Origin: Lyophyllum atratum
Lineage: Eukaryota > Basidiomycota > Agaricomycetes > Agaricales > Lyophyllaceae
Direction: 5' to 3'
NCBI GenBank assembly: GCA_014905825.1
Contig: JACGCN010000014.1
Location: 372,001-436,000, forward strand
Length of the DNA: 64,000 nucleotides
Made by a program: the position numbers and the translations under genes. The notes under the pieces are model-generated. The model saw only the letters and a program-made list of their open reading frames with translations, ran no database searches and had not been told where the DNA came from. Positions 44,749 to 57,900 of the stretch are shown here, one piece after another; the first letter of the stretch is position 1; each line of letters begins with the position of its first letter.

Positions 44749-46468
44749 ATGCATCAAGCTCTGCGACTCGCTCCGAATGTTACACTCCGGCTTACACCAC
44801 GCGCGCCGGACTTTGCGTCGAGGAGTCCCAGCACCCTTCGCATCAAGGCGAACTTGGCATCCCAGCCGCGGGGGACATTGGGGCCCATTACCAACACGGT
44901 TTCTGGCAGGGATGAGGCGGCGGTGGTGGATCCGACTCCCAGGCAGGGGAAGGGGAATCTCATTACCCTCCCTACCTCTGACGTGCTCCCAACAGGGATC
45001 GCGACGCCCCTTCGGCCTAGGCCCGTAGAGCCAAGCGTTCCGGGTCCGTTCCTCCAGATATGCACGATCCGACAGGAGGTGTTTTCCACAGTGGTTGCGG
45101 TTCGTGATATGAACGGGGGACGGGATTTGCGACGGGGACGCCCGATGTGCCTGAAGATTATGCGCAGGGAGGAGGAGAGAGAGATGCTTGCGCGGGAGTT
45201 GGCTGCGTATGTGGCTTTGAGTAAGGCTGCTAGAGGTGACTGGGTGCCTTATGTGATGCGCTTAGAGGCGTCGCTCGAAGAGGCTTATCATGTGTACTTT
45301 GTCATGGTAAGGTTGAACTTTGCTCTAACGGGATGGCCATTGATGACGATGATGCTTTTAGGAGATGATGGACTGTGATTTAATGGATGTTCTGACGACG
45401 TGGGAGCCAGAGCTACGTAAAATCCACAGGAAGCAATGGGTGGCGCAAATTGTGAGTGGCATAATTATATTTCTTTTCAACTTCTTTTCATGTCTCGTCT
45501 CTTCGATTAGGCAACAGGGCTAGCCGCCATCCACGAGGCTGGCATAATTCACCGTGACCTGAAGCCCGAAAACATCCTCGTCGACTTCCGTTTCAATGTT
45601 CGCATCGGTGACCTCGGTTGTTCATACACCAGTCCCAACGGCCGGGCCGTTCACACTTTTGGAAAGTATTGCGACGAGGTGATTGGCACTTGGCCATATA
45701 TGGCGCCGGATGTGCTCTCAAACAAGGGAAGGCCTTGCAGCGAGAAAATCAAGTATTCGCTTCAGGTCGATTACTGGGCGCTAGGGTTGATCATATTCGA
45801 ACTGGAGCAGGACGTTGAAGAACCTATGGTGCGATTCTGTGGCGTATAATATTGAGAGCCTGCGCCTGATAGTTTTCTCTTGCAGCCTCTTTTTGCCAAG
45901 GAACCCGATTTGTGGGCGTATGTCAGGTATAGACCTGTAAATTACGACGGGAGGTCTTATTTGGCTTCGAAAGGCTTCTCATTCGGCGAGGACGCGGAGT
46001 CACTCATTTTGGGGGTGAGTGAAATTTCCTGTCGTACCGTGGTACACCTTCTGACAACATATCTTTTAACCAGTTGCTTCGGGTAACACCACACCTTCGC
46101 TTCGGACATCTGGACATCCGTCGACATAAATATTTCCAAGGTATCCATGGGTATGTCCAGTTCGCCAAATCATCTCTTGTCCTCCAGGATCTGACACCCT
46201 CGTCCACAGTTATAGTGAATTTAACAACATCGAGGCACGAGGCCATGGTGAGCCCTATTTTGTTTGACACTCCTACCTTCCACCTAACAGTCTGCCGCTT
46301 CCAGCTCTCAACCAGGTGCCCATAGGCCACGATATCCCCTCTGACCGCCTCAAGCCAGACGGTGTCCGCGCCATCTACTCTCCCCTCGCATACGATCCAG
46401 AGGATCACGCGGGCATTAATTATAGCTGGATCAACCCCGAAGGAATATGGGGGTCCACTGGAAAATAG
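44749..46468 (+). CDS. Ser/Thr protein kinase with DLG in place of DFG
   Basis: Seven exons (44749-45306, 45362-45451, 45511-45828, 45886-46014, 46074-46150, 46210-46247, 46305-46468) sum to 457 residues. The first ~110 residues are disordered. The kinase domain has LKIMRREEEREMLARELAAYV (ATP-site lysine and helix-C glutamate), IHRDLKPENILVDF (catalytic loop), GDLGCSY in place of DFG, GTWPYMAPDVL (APD in place of APE) and VDYWALGLIIFEL. The gatekeeper region is VYFVMEMMDCDLMDVL. The tail (RLKPDGVRAIYSPLAYDPEDHAGINYSWI) looks like the end seen in basidiomycete AGC-like kinases. DLG occurs in some active kinases, so activity is plausible. The glycine-rich loop is weak (QEVFSTVVAVRD). Function is unknown. 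An upstream in-frame ATG exists at 44662. Confidence 0.88.
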
Positions 46469-47175
46469 AGGATATAGAACTGATCTAGATTTCATATACG
46501 TACTTCACTTTTTCATACTAGCATACCAGCATTTGTACATTACCACCACACACCTCATACTGTATCTCGAATAGACCATCCCCATATGTACGAACACATG
46601 TCAACCAGCTTCTGATACACTCTTCCGATTCGCCTGGTTCCAAATAAATCAGATAATATTGATACACCCTCGCCCACAACCCAGTGAGCGGGCGCACTCC
46701 GGAACATGGATAGCGCGATCCTGATGTTCGGATGGATGATATACGATGCGATGAAAATGAGTAGTATGTAGTAGTGTACAGGGAATGTATGCGTGCATGC
46801 AATGAGCGGGTCTCCAGAATAAACCAAGAAAAAGAGGGATGCTATGGTCCAGAGTATAAAAACATGTAGATAGAGGAGATATGAGGGGGAGGCGAACGAA
46901 CAAATGGATGAATGGTCGGGTACAGAACCGCATGGCAGGGTTCAGGGTGGAAGGAGTGAGGGGTAATGAATTAATGTATGTGCTGATTGTCCCATGAAGG
47001 CAGTACGGCGAGTTGTCACAGAATAGTGCAATAATAAAATAAGTGGGCGAAGCAGACGAGAATGGAAGGGAAAAGAGTGTGGAGATCGATAGTCGATCGG
47101 GGTTGGGAATTGGTTGAACGAATGGGAAAGCTTCAAAGAGCGAATAAGAGACGACTTGATAAGCATCTCGTGGGG
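46469..47175. other. convergent intergenic region
   Basis: It lies between two gene ends. Long minus-strand open frames cross it (for example 46649-47389), but their sequence is biased and overlaps the neighbouring gene antisense, with no motif. Nothing supportable was found. Confidence 0.5.
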
Positions 47176-49653
47176 TCAGTATGGCGTCGACGAGCCGGAG
47201 AAGGGACGAAGCTTCTCCAGGACCTCGTCCATGGTCGGCGACTTTTGCAGGACTTGCGCAATCGAGGGCGGGCGCCCGCGTTTGAGGTTCGCCGAGTATG
47301 CGCTCGCCGCGCCTGATGAAGAAGAGGAGAATGATGAGGTAGAGATTCGCCGAGGCGGCCGCCCCGTGCGCTTGTCGTCCGTCTCCCATTCGGATGCCGA
47401 TAACGAGTCACGTGTTGGCGACATCGACACCCGAGAAACCTTGGACGAAATAATGGTTCCTGCCTCCGGGATCGCTGAGAGGGATGATACAGGTATGCCG
47501 GGGGTAGGTGGAAGGAGTGAGGAGGCCGACGATGTGGCACTAGTGGAGGATGAGGCAGAATAGACAGATGACCGGTGGCTCTGGTCCGAAACGCTGCTGT
47601 CGACGGCCGGCCCGCGTCCCGAGGTCAACTTCGTCGACCGGAAAATACTGTAGTTTGACTCGCCAAGAGTCAGCGGCCGCAGGCCCCTCTTCATACGACC
47701 AGACATCGAGAATCCTGATGCTCCTGAGCCAAGCACCGACTCTGCACCTGACGTCGCATGAGATTCAGCGCCGGAGTCATCCGACTGGAACCTGCGGGAA
47801 GACATCTTGCTCGAAGCCACGGAAGAGCTTCTATGTGCCCGTGGTCCGGGGATCTGTGTATAGGACACCCCGTTATCAGCAGGAGGTGGTGCCGCTCCGC
47901 GGTTATTGAGCATCCACGTGAAGCCTTGGATCTCCTTGTCTTTCCTTGCCCCCTCCGCCTCTAATGTCGCCACCTTCTTCTCAAGCGTGTTCTTTTCCGC
48001 ACTGTGGTTCTTGACGGCTTCACGAAAGCGCGCGGCGAGCTCATCGTACTGTTGATTACGCGTCGTCAAAGCTTGCTTGAGCTGTTTGACTGTCAGTGTA
48101 TCGAGATCGGTGTTTTCCTTGTTCGAGCTTTGCTTGACAGCGGCGGGGTTCTCGTTGGAAAGCCTGATGGTCCGCCTCGGTGATGAAGGTCTTGGTATGA
48201 TGGTAGCGGCAGACTGGGGGGATGGGGGGACGGATCCTATCGTGTTCGCTCGAGGACGCATCAAGGTCCTTGTGCTGGAGGACGGAGTAGCAAGTCTGGG
48301 CGAAGAGGGCTGAGTGAGAGGGCTGATAGGAGGGTTGGGCGGTTTAATAGTAGGAGGCGGAGGTAATGGGATGGAAGGGGGATTAGTCGCACGTTCTTTG
48401 GCTGATGATGATGGTCTCAAGCGAGATCTGGGAATTGGGGACGAGGATTTGCTTGGTGGAGGTGGTGGCGTAATATCGATGACTGGGGTGGAGTCGGCCG
48501 GACGTACTTCCCGCACTGATTCCTCTGTCGAACCATCAGGTGTAGAATCTTCAGGTCGCCTTACACCTGTAGTACGTTTCTTCGTAGTTTTGGAAGATCG
48601 AGAGCCATCCAGTGAACGCCCGGATTCCCGTTCCTTGGCATCGTTCTGGGAAGCGTCTGCTACACGGGGGTCGTGTGCGGATATGGCATGGTCCGTCCGA
48701 GGACTTATCGGGAGAGGCGGGGTAAGTGTCACGTTAGACTCAGTCTTGTGGTAATTGTCTCTGTATTCAGATGCCGGGGTACTTGACTGACGTCTTGGAG
48801 TTCCAGATTTCTTGTGACGAGGGAGCGTAAATAGATCCTTGTAGTCTTCCATGCTATCCGGCGATTGGGAAACCTTGATGGTGGGGCCTGCACGAGCAGT
48901 CGAAGGCGGATTAGCGCTGGCGCTCGTCGTGGCGGAGTCGAAGGACGCAGCACGCGGGCTCATGGGAGGTGATAGCGTGTCCAACGTACTCTCTTCGCTA
49001 AGACCAGCCTGCGAGGTTCGAGGAGAGGCAGTGGCTTTGCGTGATCTGACATTGCTGAAGTGAGCTACAAATTTGGACCCGAGTGATGGTGAAGATATGT
49101 TGATCTGAGGAACCGCAATTGGGAGCGGTGGATGCTGAGAGGCTGGTATTGGGGACGGTACGGGATGCGAAAGTCGGCTGTCATATTCTGTCAGTCGGAA
49201 TGTCGAGATGTCATGATCATGAAAAGATATCGAAACGCCCCGAGGACGATCGCGTCAGACAATTGCGCTGCAAAAGTTTTATCCAGCGGCATGATTGCCG
49301 AATAGCGCGTTTTCGATGACCAGAATAGGAAATCAAATTTGCAAAACTCACCGATCCTGTTTTGAGGTTGAGGACTCTGCGACCTCCGAATCATATCCCC
49401 GACTCGTCGATAGTAAACCTCCCGACTTGACCGAATGGGTAGATTTTTTCCTGGTACGACCCAGAAACGGAATTCGTGTTCTTTTCTGCGTCAATGTCGA
49501 TGGTTCTGGGGCTTGAGGGACGTCAAGGAGTGCTTGTGGGGGTTTGGGGCTCTCCACGGGTTCATGTCGTATATGACGCGATGGATGGCCGCGAAGGAAG
49601 TCGGCGAGCTCCGAGGTTTTGGTGCGGACGCGAGATGGTGAAGACCCAGACAT
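47176..49653 (-). CDS. Ser/Pro-rich disordered protein with short coiled coil, unknown function
   Basis: The start is ATG 49653 (MSGSSPSRVRTKTSELADFLRG), preceded by a CT-rich leader. The first exon ends near 49350 after STSKQDR. The coding sequence resumes near 49180 (SRLSHPVPSPIPASQHPPL) and runs without a further clear intron to the stop at 47176. Over 700 residues are predicted. Most are disordered and rich in S, P, T and R, with many SP/TP sites suggesting phosphorylation by proline-directed kinases. One coiled coil is visible (TVKQLKQALTTRNQQYDELAARFREAVK...EKNTLEKKVATLEAEGARKDKEI, split here only for length). The C-terminal end NLKRGRPPSIAQVLQKSPTM plus DEVLEKLRPFSGSSTPY looks like a conserved motif. 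A cytoskeletal or polarity-scaffold role would be a guess; no family was recognised. Confidence 0.75.
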
Positions 49654-52600
49654 AGCGGCGCGTGAGGGACGTGGAGGAGGAGAAGAAAAGAGCGACGGAG
49701 TGTCCGTCAGCTAAGACGACAACGCGGGTTAACTTTGAAAGACGGCAGCTTATAAGACTCCGAATAGTTTTCCAGGCAGCCCTTTTTTGCCGTACAGAGA
49801 CCGAAAGGCGAAATGAACCGCTTCTGCTGCGAATCCGAGGGGGAGAGGTTCAGGCTGCAGGCCCAGGACGCGCGTCGATGGCAGACTGAGAGAGCAGGAA
49901 CAAGAAGTCCAACAAGGTGAAGCACACAGAACGTGTTCCATCCTTAACGCCTGTCTCACGGTTGTAAAAATTAACTAACAAGATCTCCGTATTCCTTTTC
50001 GCGATAAGCGACAGAACCCTTACGCTTCCTGATGGTTCAGTGGGTTGACTAAGCTTTTCGAACTTCCTTCTCAGATCTGCCATCTCGATTGCAATTCAAG
50101 CTTCAGTCACTCTCCAGGGCGTGTCGTATACAAGACGCCTTTCATGTCCCCGAAACGCGCTCAACTGCGTCAGCGATGAATCTACTTCCACCTAACCAGC
50201 CTCAACATTCACTGCATTCCTTTTGTTCTGTCTCATGCCGTTGCTATGGATGCCGGAGATCACGTAATTCCTTCGACAATACTTAGGCTGTGCTGGACGC
50301 CGCCCTGGCAAGATTACCTATCCACAGATCAAACTTGGCAGCTAGACGTCTTGATAAGGCCCATTCCGCCAAACGTTCAATGGCTTGCATGATGCCTAGT
50401 AGGAACGACGACTTCAAAGTACAAGTCATTCGCATCGGTCCTCTCGCGTCGCCGGAACCTCAGTATCCCTTATTCAAATCCGAATCAGAACGGTTTAATT
50501 GTCCAGATCCCTGCATTCCGGGAAGCGGAGGTTGAGCTGTCGTACCTATTTGTTCTCACCCCGCGATTTTTGGGAAACCTTCAAAACGCTCGCCAGCTTG
50601 GGCTTTCTTTGACCTCTCAAAATCCCACTCCACTTTCAGGCATGCCGGGCATTACCACCTTCCAAGTGACCAAGTCGCCCGAAACATCTGCTCCGGCATG
50701 GTCAGCATTTCCAAACCTTCTTCGGCTGGCCCATCAGGTCAGTTTATTTGCCCTTTCAGTCTTTTGTGCGATCCATGTGGTGGCTTTCAAGTTATATTAA
50801 ATGCCTTTACGGACAACAAGCCTAGTGTATCCACATCTGTTCCTTCTGTTGTGGAAAGACTCTGGCATATTGTGGCTGACTGTTGGACAAAATCGGTGCT
50901 AGCTCAACATCCTTGTCGGCCGACTTGAACGGACTGACACTCTCTCGTCAAACCTTCACTGAAGCTTAGTCTCAGCGCCCCAGCAAAACTAACTCCTAGC
51001 CAGCGTAGCCTGCTAAATAGTACGCCATCATCAATTACGAGAGCCTCTCCTGGGTAGGAACCACATTCGAATTACGATTTTATTTCGTTGTGCATCTTTG
51101 TATCACATTTTGCATGCCATAATCCGGCGTCCTCCTTTACCAGTCCTTCGTCGCCCGTACTCACTAGAACTTCAAACTTCGACTTCGACTTCGGCGCTAT
51201 CCTTGAAGGCACCACATGGCCCCATTACGGTATGCCATCCCACAATCCCTTGCGTATTGCTTGCGTGGCTCCACGCATGTCCAACCCCTGCTTCCTGACT
51301 TCCTCGCACTCTCATTGGCGGAGCTGCGCTTTGCGGTTTCTAAGTGCTAGCACCTCCTTTCATTCATTCCACACCCCAACTGATCGTATCAGCCAATGAC
51401 TGCGGTTTAGTGCGGGTTTCCCAAGGGCCCTTCCTTCCAGCTCCTCCATCCTCCTTCATTCGTCCCACTGTCAGTCGACAACTATGTACAACGCTAAACT
51501 CACGCCGTGCATCGGCCCTGTATCAGATCTTCGGTCACTCTTGGGCGCAAATGAGTGTGTAACTCGGATGATAACTTGAAACGCCTGCCCTGTGGGTTAC
51601 GGTATGTACCTGATCCCGGAGTGGACCCCTACAAGGAAATATCAAGGTCGAGGGATACCTTCCGTCAGCAGGGTCCAAGCCTGACGTCGATCTCATGTGA
51701 TGATGATGCTCTAGCCTCTAGTACATACCAAAGTTTCTGTAAAAGAAAAATGGTCAATCCGAGCCTATCTGGCGGTGTCGTTGACAGCAATTGAGCAAGG
51801 ACCTGAGGCCTAAGGTCCAAGAGTGTGAGTGTCATGGGACATATGGGCGTCTATAGGCGGTAGTGAGGAATTGAGATAAGGCTTTTTGATGGGTAATTTT
51901 AGGTGTTCTCAACGTGGGAACCAAAGAATCATCGAATGATGGAGGAGGAACTGGTGCGTTGATTTGCAGGATTTGCCACTTGAGGCCGTCACCATCCGCG
52001 TTGATTTGAGAACCTATGGCCAGACGATGTAGGCGTAAGTTCTAAACGCATGTGGTACGTTGGGGAATCGGTGTTGTGTTCAAGGGGAATCGGTGTTGTT
52101 GAGATTTTCACGGAGCCTCCTGATCACGGCCGAACCGGATGAAACACTGGGGGTGGGCACGGCCGGTTCCATTTTCGTGACGCTTAGTAAGCAGTCTTGG
52201 CGCGAAATCGTGTCCCCAGGATTGCAATACGAATAACCACCACTTCTCTACCTTTCAAAGTCGTGTTCGTGGTTCAAATGAATATCAGGTATAATATATA
52301 TTTGTGTCCTGTAGTCAAATGGAATTTATACACCGAAAGAGATGGTAATTCGGAGTAACTCTGCATCTGGGCCATCTCCTCCTCCTGCTTGTCACAGCAA
52401 TTTGCAACTGGGTCCATTTCTGAGACTCTGGAATCTGCCAGATGCCGTCATATCACGTTGAAAACAGTCTTCGGCCTATCAGAGATGCGTTGTTCCCCAT
52501 TGAGGCGCGTGTAATTGAGGCAGGTCGTGATTTCCTGCGACCAGCCAACTTAGAATTGCTTGAGCAATGTGTCTGGTCATTACTTACCTTCCACAGTGAT

Positions 52601-54953
52601 ATTTGGAGGCTACCACACCCTACCCCCACTCCAGATGACTGCGATGGCACCCAACGACGACCGTTAACGATGCGCTAGATGCGTTACGTCACGCGTTTTG
52701 TCACGCAACGCCGTGTGTTTGGGTGGGGACATTGCTGGTTAAAAATCTGAGGACCCATCCTACCTACAGCCTTGGCACTTCACAGTCGTCATCTTTCAAT
52801 TGATGCCCCCAAACTGACAGAGGGATTTAGCTAGATTCACGTTTTTGGATATGTATGTATATCCTATCTCTTCGAATTTTCGTGATCTATCGAATCCCCG
52901 TTGACAAGTTATAGTCCACGTAATTATTTCAAAGTTTGCCTCTCGATGTAATCTCGCAGATGTGTTGAACGTCAGAATTCCTCCCGGGCGCGAAGAGCTC
53001 TGGATTATGCAGGGAGACGTCTGAAAGAAACATATGCAAACATCACACGATTTTGGCGGGCCATGCGCACCCCCAGAAACAGAGTTCAGAGGCGATGGAC
53101 GGAGAAGGCGTTGGCGGCGATACGGTAAACAAGCTTGATCCACTTGAACCCTAACTTGCCGCGGCCTCGTCTCGTCCGTAACTCACCAAGGCATGAGCGG
53201 TGAGCACTAGCGCGTACGCACGAGTAGTCCTGAAAGACGGACTGGCCACGGGGAGAGGACTATGGAGGAGATCATAATGGTCCGATCCAAGATCCTCACA
53301 ATCGGGTGACGACCAATTTTGCCCGATTTCTGCACGCCGGCGGATCGGGTACATCCCAAAACAAGTAAGTCTGTACACCGAAGTGATCAAACCTCTTGTT
53401 TCTCTCCTAGATCTATCACGACGATATATAGCTCATGTCGGGGTGCATAGGCATGTAGAATACTGCAGAATAGCAAGAGAAATTTTTCTAGGTATACCAT
53501 CCTGCTTAGTCGCCGTCAGACTCTGCTTCAAAAGGCTTGGAGATTGCAAGTTACTTCGAGCCCAGGACTTCAATGCTTCAATGCCTCCATATTCACTATG
53601 GTAAGAAACAGGGTGGTTAAAGTCGCTTAGCCTTCGAGGCAGGTGTTTCGGGGTGTCTGTACGCATTCGGATCGATCATCCCGTCCGACCTAGCCGGTTC
53701 TGCACCCTGTTGCACCCCAAATCGGCGATTTCTGTACTCGAGTACGCATCGGACCGGAAAAGAGGGCTCAAATTATTCTTGAATTATTCCCATTTCTGTA
53801 CGCCTAAGAAACAGGCCATTTGCAACATAGCTAAGAAGAACATAGACCTCCCTCCTGGTCCTCATCCCTTCACTTTCAGAACTTCCTTCCGTAATTCTAT
53901 GCTACAGCTCAGAATCTTAGACTGGTAACTAATCACGCTACTAAGGGGCAAGCCTCGGGGAGGGGACGGTCACTGGTCTAGTACTGATCTTCTCCGCTCA
54001 CTTTAAACTAATACACGATCCCCTCAGCGTTGGACTGATAGTCATCATAGGACCGAACAATTTACACCTTTCTATCGCGCCATTGCATGCTATCAAACGT
54101 GGATCATGGTGAGTCGGTATGTTCGTTAGTGAGTCGATATCTCACAGTCAGGTATACGGTATACAATTTTTTGGACACTATCTTATTTATTTCATTCACG
54201 CTTAGTGTGGTTTTCCCAGTGCACCAGAGACTTGCCTCAAAACACCCCGTTGCGATCCGTGATGCCGCCACCATCTGATGCCACTTAATAAATTGACGGT
54301 AATATGTAGCATGGTCCGCGCGGGAAGACTTGATGAGACGGGTGTGGCTCTTACTTCGTCGTAATGTCGTAGGTTGAGTCTTGACAGCTAACTAAATGAC
54401 ATCGACGGTTACTGCCAGCGTCTTCGACGTCGAGCGCTGCAAGTGTCTCTCTCTCCAACCAGACCTGTCGGCTTCGAATCATGCCCACACCGTTCGAGAT
54501 CAGTCGAAACATGCGGAGGCGGTTATCCCTGAATGTAGATCATTTAATAAGCGGCTTGGAGTGTTTCGGCTAACATTGATGCACTATCTGCCTCGAAAGC
54601 TAGGATTTGGTGTTTTACGAGGAGAGTTGTCTGTGCATGCATCGTGTCCAAAAGATAGCTACGTGCATGTGCGCTGGACAACAGTTGACTGATACATTCA
54701 TGATGGACTTGTCCAAGATGGGGAGCTCGGTGGGGAGGTTGATGGAGAATCTAATCTAATCTAACAGAAGAGCTGTTGCATCTTGATGGATTTCACACAC
54801 AGCCATTCTGAATGATGTGCCCGAGGACATCGTTGCCATCCATGTCACAGACATCGCTCTGTCTGTTGGCCTCCTTTTCCTCTTCCTTCTCTGTCCTCCG
54901 CTGCTCTCCGGCCTGTTCCTGAGCCTCATCAACCGCTCTGGTTGAGAGGAACT
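49654..54953. other. 5.3-kb gene-poor stretch
   Basis: No gene could be supported. Frames are short (under about 105 codons) and mutually conflicting. A minus-strand frame at 49850-50083 (MADLRRKFEKLSQPTEPSGS, then a possible donor) could be an upstream exon or a small separate gene but has no partner exon that I could fix. A 16-base unit (GGGGAATCGGTGTTGT) occurs twice within about 40 bp near 52063-52105. The right end contains the promoter of the next gene. Confidence 0.4.
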
Positions 54954-57900
54954 ATGCCCGTACTTTCATCCTTCATTTCATACAGGCCGAAGCGCAAAAC
55001 GAAGGCGCCTCTTCAAGTCAGCTCCCCATTTCCAGTCAAAACTTACACTGCCGTGTCGTCGCCACACCCATATGCGTCGCCACGTATCATTGACATAAAC
55101 GATGGACGGTTGCCGGCACCCAGTCCTAACGTAGCCGCGCCAAACTCATATTACCCTACAAGTACCCCGAGGGTCGAGCTCAACGTCGATATCAACCCAG
55201 AGCCGTTGGCGGATTGGTTTCCGACAAATTTTCTCAATCCGGATCCTTCGTCGCCTAAGGTCAGTGGTGAGGCGGCGGCGGCCAGTGGTAGCGGAGGTTA
55301 TTACGGCGCTGGATATAATGTGTCAAACACAGGGAGAGCAAACGGCAGTTATACAGCACAAGAGGTTAAGGAGGAGAGCATCAGCGTGGAAGAGGAGGAA
55401 GAGGAGGGCGAAGAAGATCTCTACACCCTCAGTTCTGCTGAAGAGGTTTTGGCTAATCTCGAGGCGATGGACGTACGTTGCTATTGCAATCATGGAGCTT
55501 AATCGGTTAGTGACGTCTTTACAGGCCTCTAACTTTCTTGGCTCGCCTCGCCCGGACGATATACAGCTCGTGAGTTCTGACATGAAAATCCTGGCACGGC
55601 ATTGATGACCATCTAGGAGCCTCCTCAGCCTGCATGGAAGAAGCCCGCTCCAACACCAATTAAGATACCCAACGCATCTCTCCATGGACCAAAAGTACAG
55701 CTAATAAGATCATCGGAACTTTCACGCCCAACTTCCCAAATATCCTCACCGGAATCTTCTGCCATCTCAGGAACAACCCTGGCACGCGCTCTCCTTGCGA
55801 ATACATTCGTACTCTCTGGTGAAACACGGACGTCAAGGTATCGTAGTGGAGCCTCGAATCTGACACGCACGGATTCAGCTACACTACCCTGGGGCGATTT
55901 CTCCCTCATCCATTCTCCCTACTGGCGCGATACGTTAAGCGTTGATCTCTCACTCTCGCCAGGCTCAGCACCGCTCGAACCTGTGCCACCAGTACCCGTT
56001 AACGCTGAAATAGTATATGTGCCACCGCAAACGACGCGTGGAACCCGCGAGAAACGTCGGACGTCCACTGGGGGGAGTGCTCAACCCGAACGTTCAGCAG
56101 AAACAGGGCCATCAGGAAGGCAACAAGAGGCAGACGTGGCGCGTCGGATCTCGCGTATAACTGAAGACACTTCCTCTCAGCTCTCAACCCCTGAACTAGC
56201 CTACACACTTCCCGAAGTCGTCCAAGAGCGTCCAAAAGGTCCAAAAGGTCCCATAGCCCCTCCCAACCCACCACCGTCCGATCGTGTGCCATCTCGTCGT
56301 TATTCTATCAGGCCAGGGTCGGAGATGAGCTCCGAGGGCGTCACCTCTCCTTCGGTGTCGGAGGCCCCATCGTCTGCAAAAGATCTTGACAATGTCCTCG
56401 ATTATTATTCTTTCGCGGACACACCCGAGGCCACCGGAGAGCGTAGCTTCCGCCCGCCATTCTCTCCCATAACAGAGGAATCAACTTCGCAATTGTCGCC
56501 TCCAACGCCTTTCAGGCCCGACAGTCGTGGCTCGAAACGCAGCCTTCCTCCTGGAAGGTTCTTCTTGGGAACCACCCCCTCGGCTTCTATTGGTGGAGGT
56601 GTGTATACATGGCCTTTCCTGCTATCTAAATGACTAATATGTGTCATTAGTACGCGTGGACTGGAACGTCCGCAGTTCCGAGTCTCGTTCAAGCTACCGC
56701 GATAGCGCTTCTAAACCGTTGCTGCCTATCAGGGATCGTCCTGGGAACCAGGTAATTTTATATTCGCAAAAACTGTTATTCGGCCTTGCAATAACTTTTA
56801 AATTCACAGCCCTCATCTACTTCCTCCACCCACTCTCGCGCTAACAATTCCACTTCCTCCTTCAGCACCATTCATGAGTCCACTAACAATAATCTACTTC
56901 CAGTCCCTGCGAGCTCTGTCTTTAACCGTTTACGATCCGGTAGCGCCCCTAGCCCTATCAAAGTCGTGCGCGATTCGCGCGACCTCACTGCGTATAACAT
57001 CACTGTTACCCCACGTACCGCTGAATCCACCGGCAGTACGCCCACCTCTGGTGACAGCGACATCGTTCAACAGACTTTCCCCGAAACTCCAAGCGCCTTC
57101 AGCCCTGGGTTCTCACCTAACGGAATGGTATCACCAGGGATGCGTGGGTCCAGCGCCCTGGGCGACTACATGTCAACGGCGGTGCCGCAGACGCCCATGT
57201 CGGCTTTGCTACCAGCGCAGGGGGCAAGTATTCAGCCAAGTTTGGCGCAGCAGGTGCTGCTGACGCGTGCAGCAACATCTGTCCACGGTGCCAGGCATTC
57301 TAGGCAGGCAAGTCTCACACGGATTATGCGCCAGCAAGGTCATCCGTATGCACGGCCGTCCTCTATAGTGATGAACGTGACGGAGGCTTCCCCTACAGAT
57401 AATGTTGCTCCTTCTGGTGGTGTCGCCCTACAGGCCCCTGAAGCGCCCACAGGTGATGCGGCTGCACCCACAATCACTATGGAGCATGAAGTGCTGCAGG
57501 AAATCAACCCCACGCTCGTCAATGGCGTCAATGATCAACTAGCGACGGAAAAGCCTGTCCCCGGAGATATCTCTCCTTCACCTCACCTTGCTGCCCCCCC
57601 ACAGCCCGCTGCGTACAGCCAGCCAAATTCTCCCTCGGAGCCACGAGCACCCGTGCTTGGGACCGTGAGTTTACCCTTCACGACGCCTACGCCACCAACA
57701 CAAACCCCGCTACCTGATCCACCTGTACCACTAGCTGATCCGCCCGCGACGCCCAGCTCGTTTTCCCATGGATCTGAGGAGGCAGTTTTGGCCTATGATA
57801 GGATCGATTCGGGCCAGGGTTCTGTAGGGGAAAGCCGTGCGCCAAGTAGGGCGGCAAGCAAACGCTCGAACGCGTCGGTCGACTCTCCAAATTCAAGCAA

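Noticed and set aside
46649..47389. 246-codon minus-strand frame
   Set aside because: It overlaps the 3' end of the Ser/Pro-rich gene in another frame and has biased composition with no motif.
52134..52175. Inverted repeat GAACCGG/CCGGTTC
   Set aside because: A 7-bp arm with a long loop is expected by chance in a 64-kb window.
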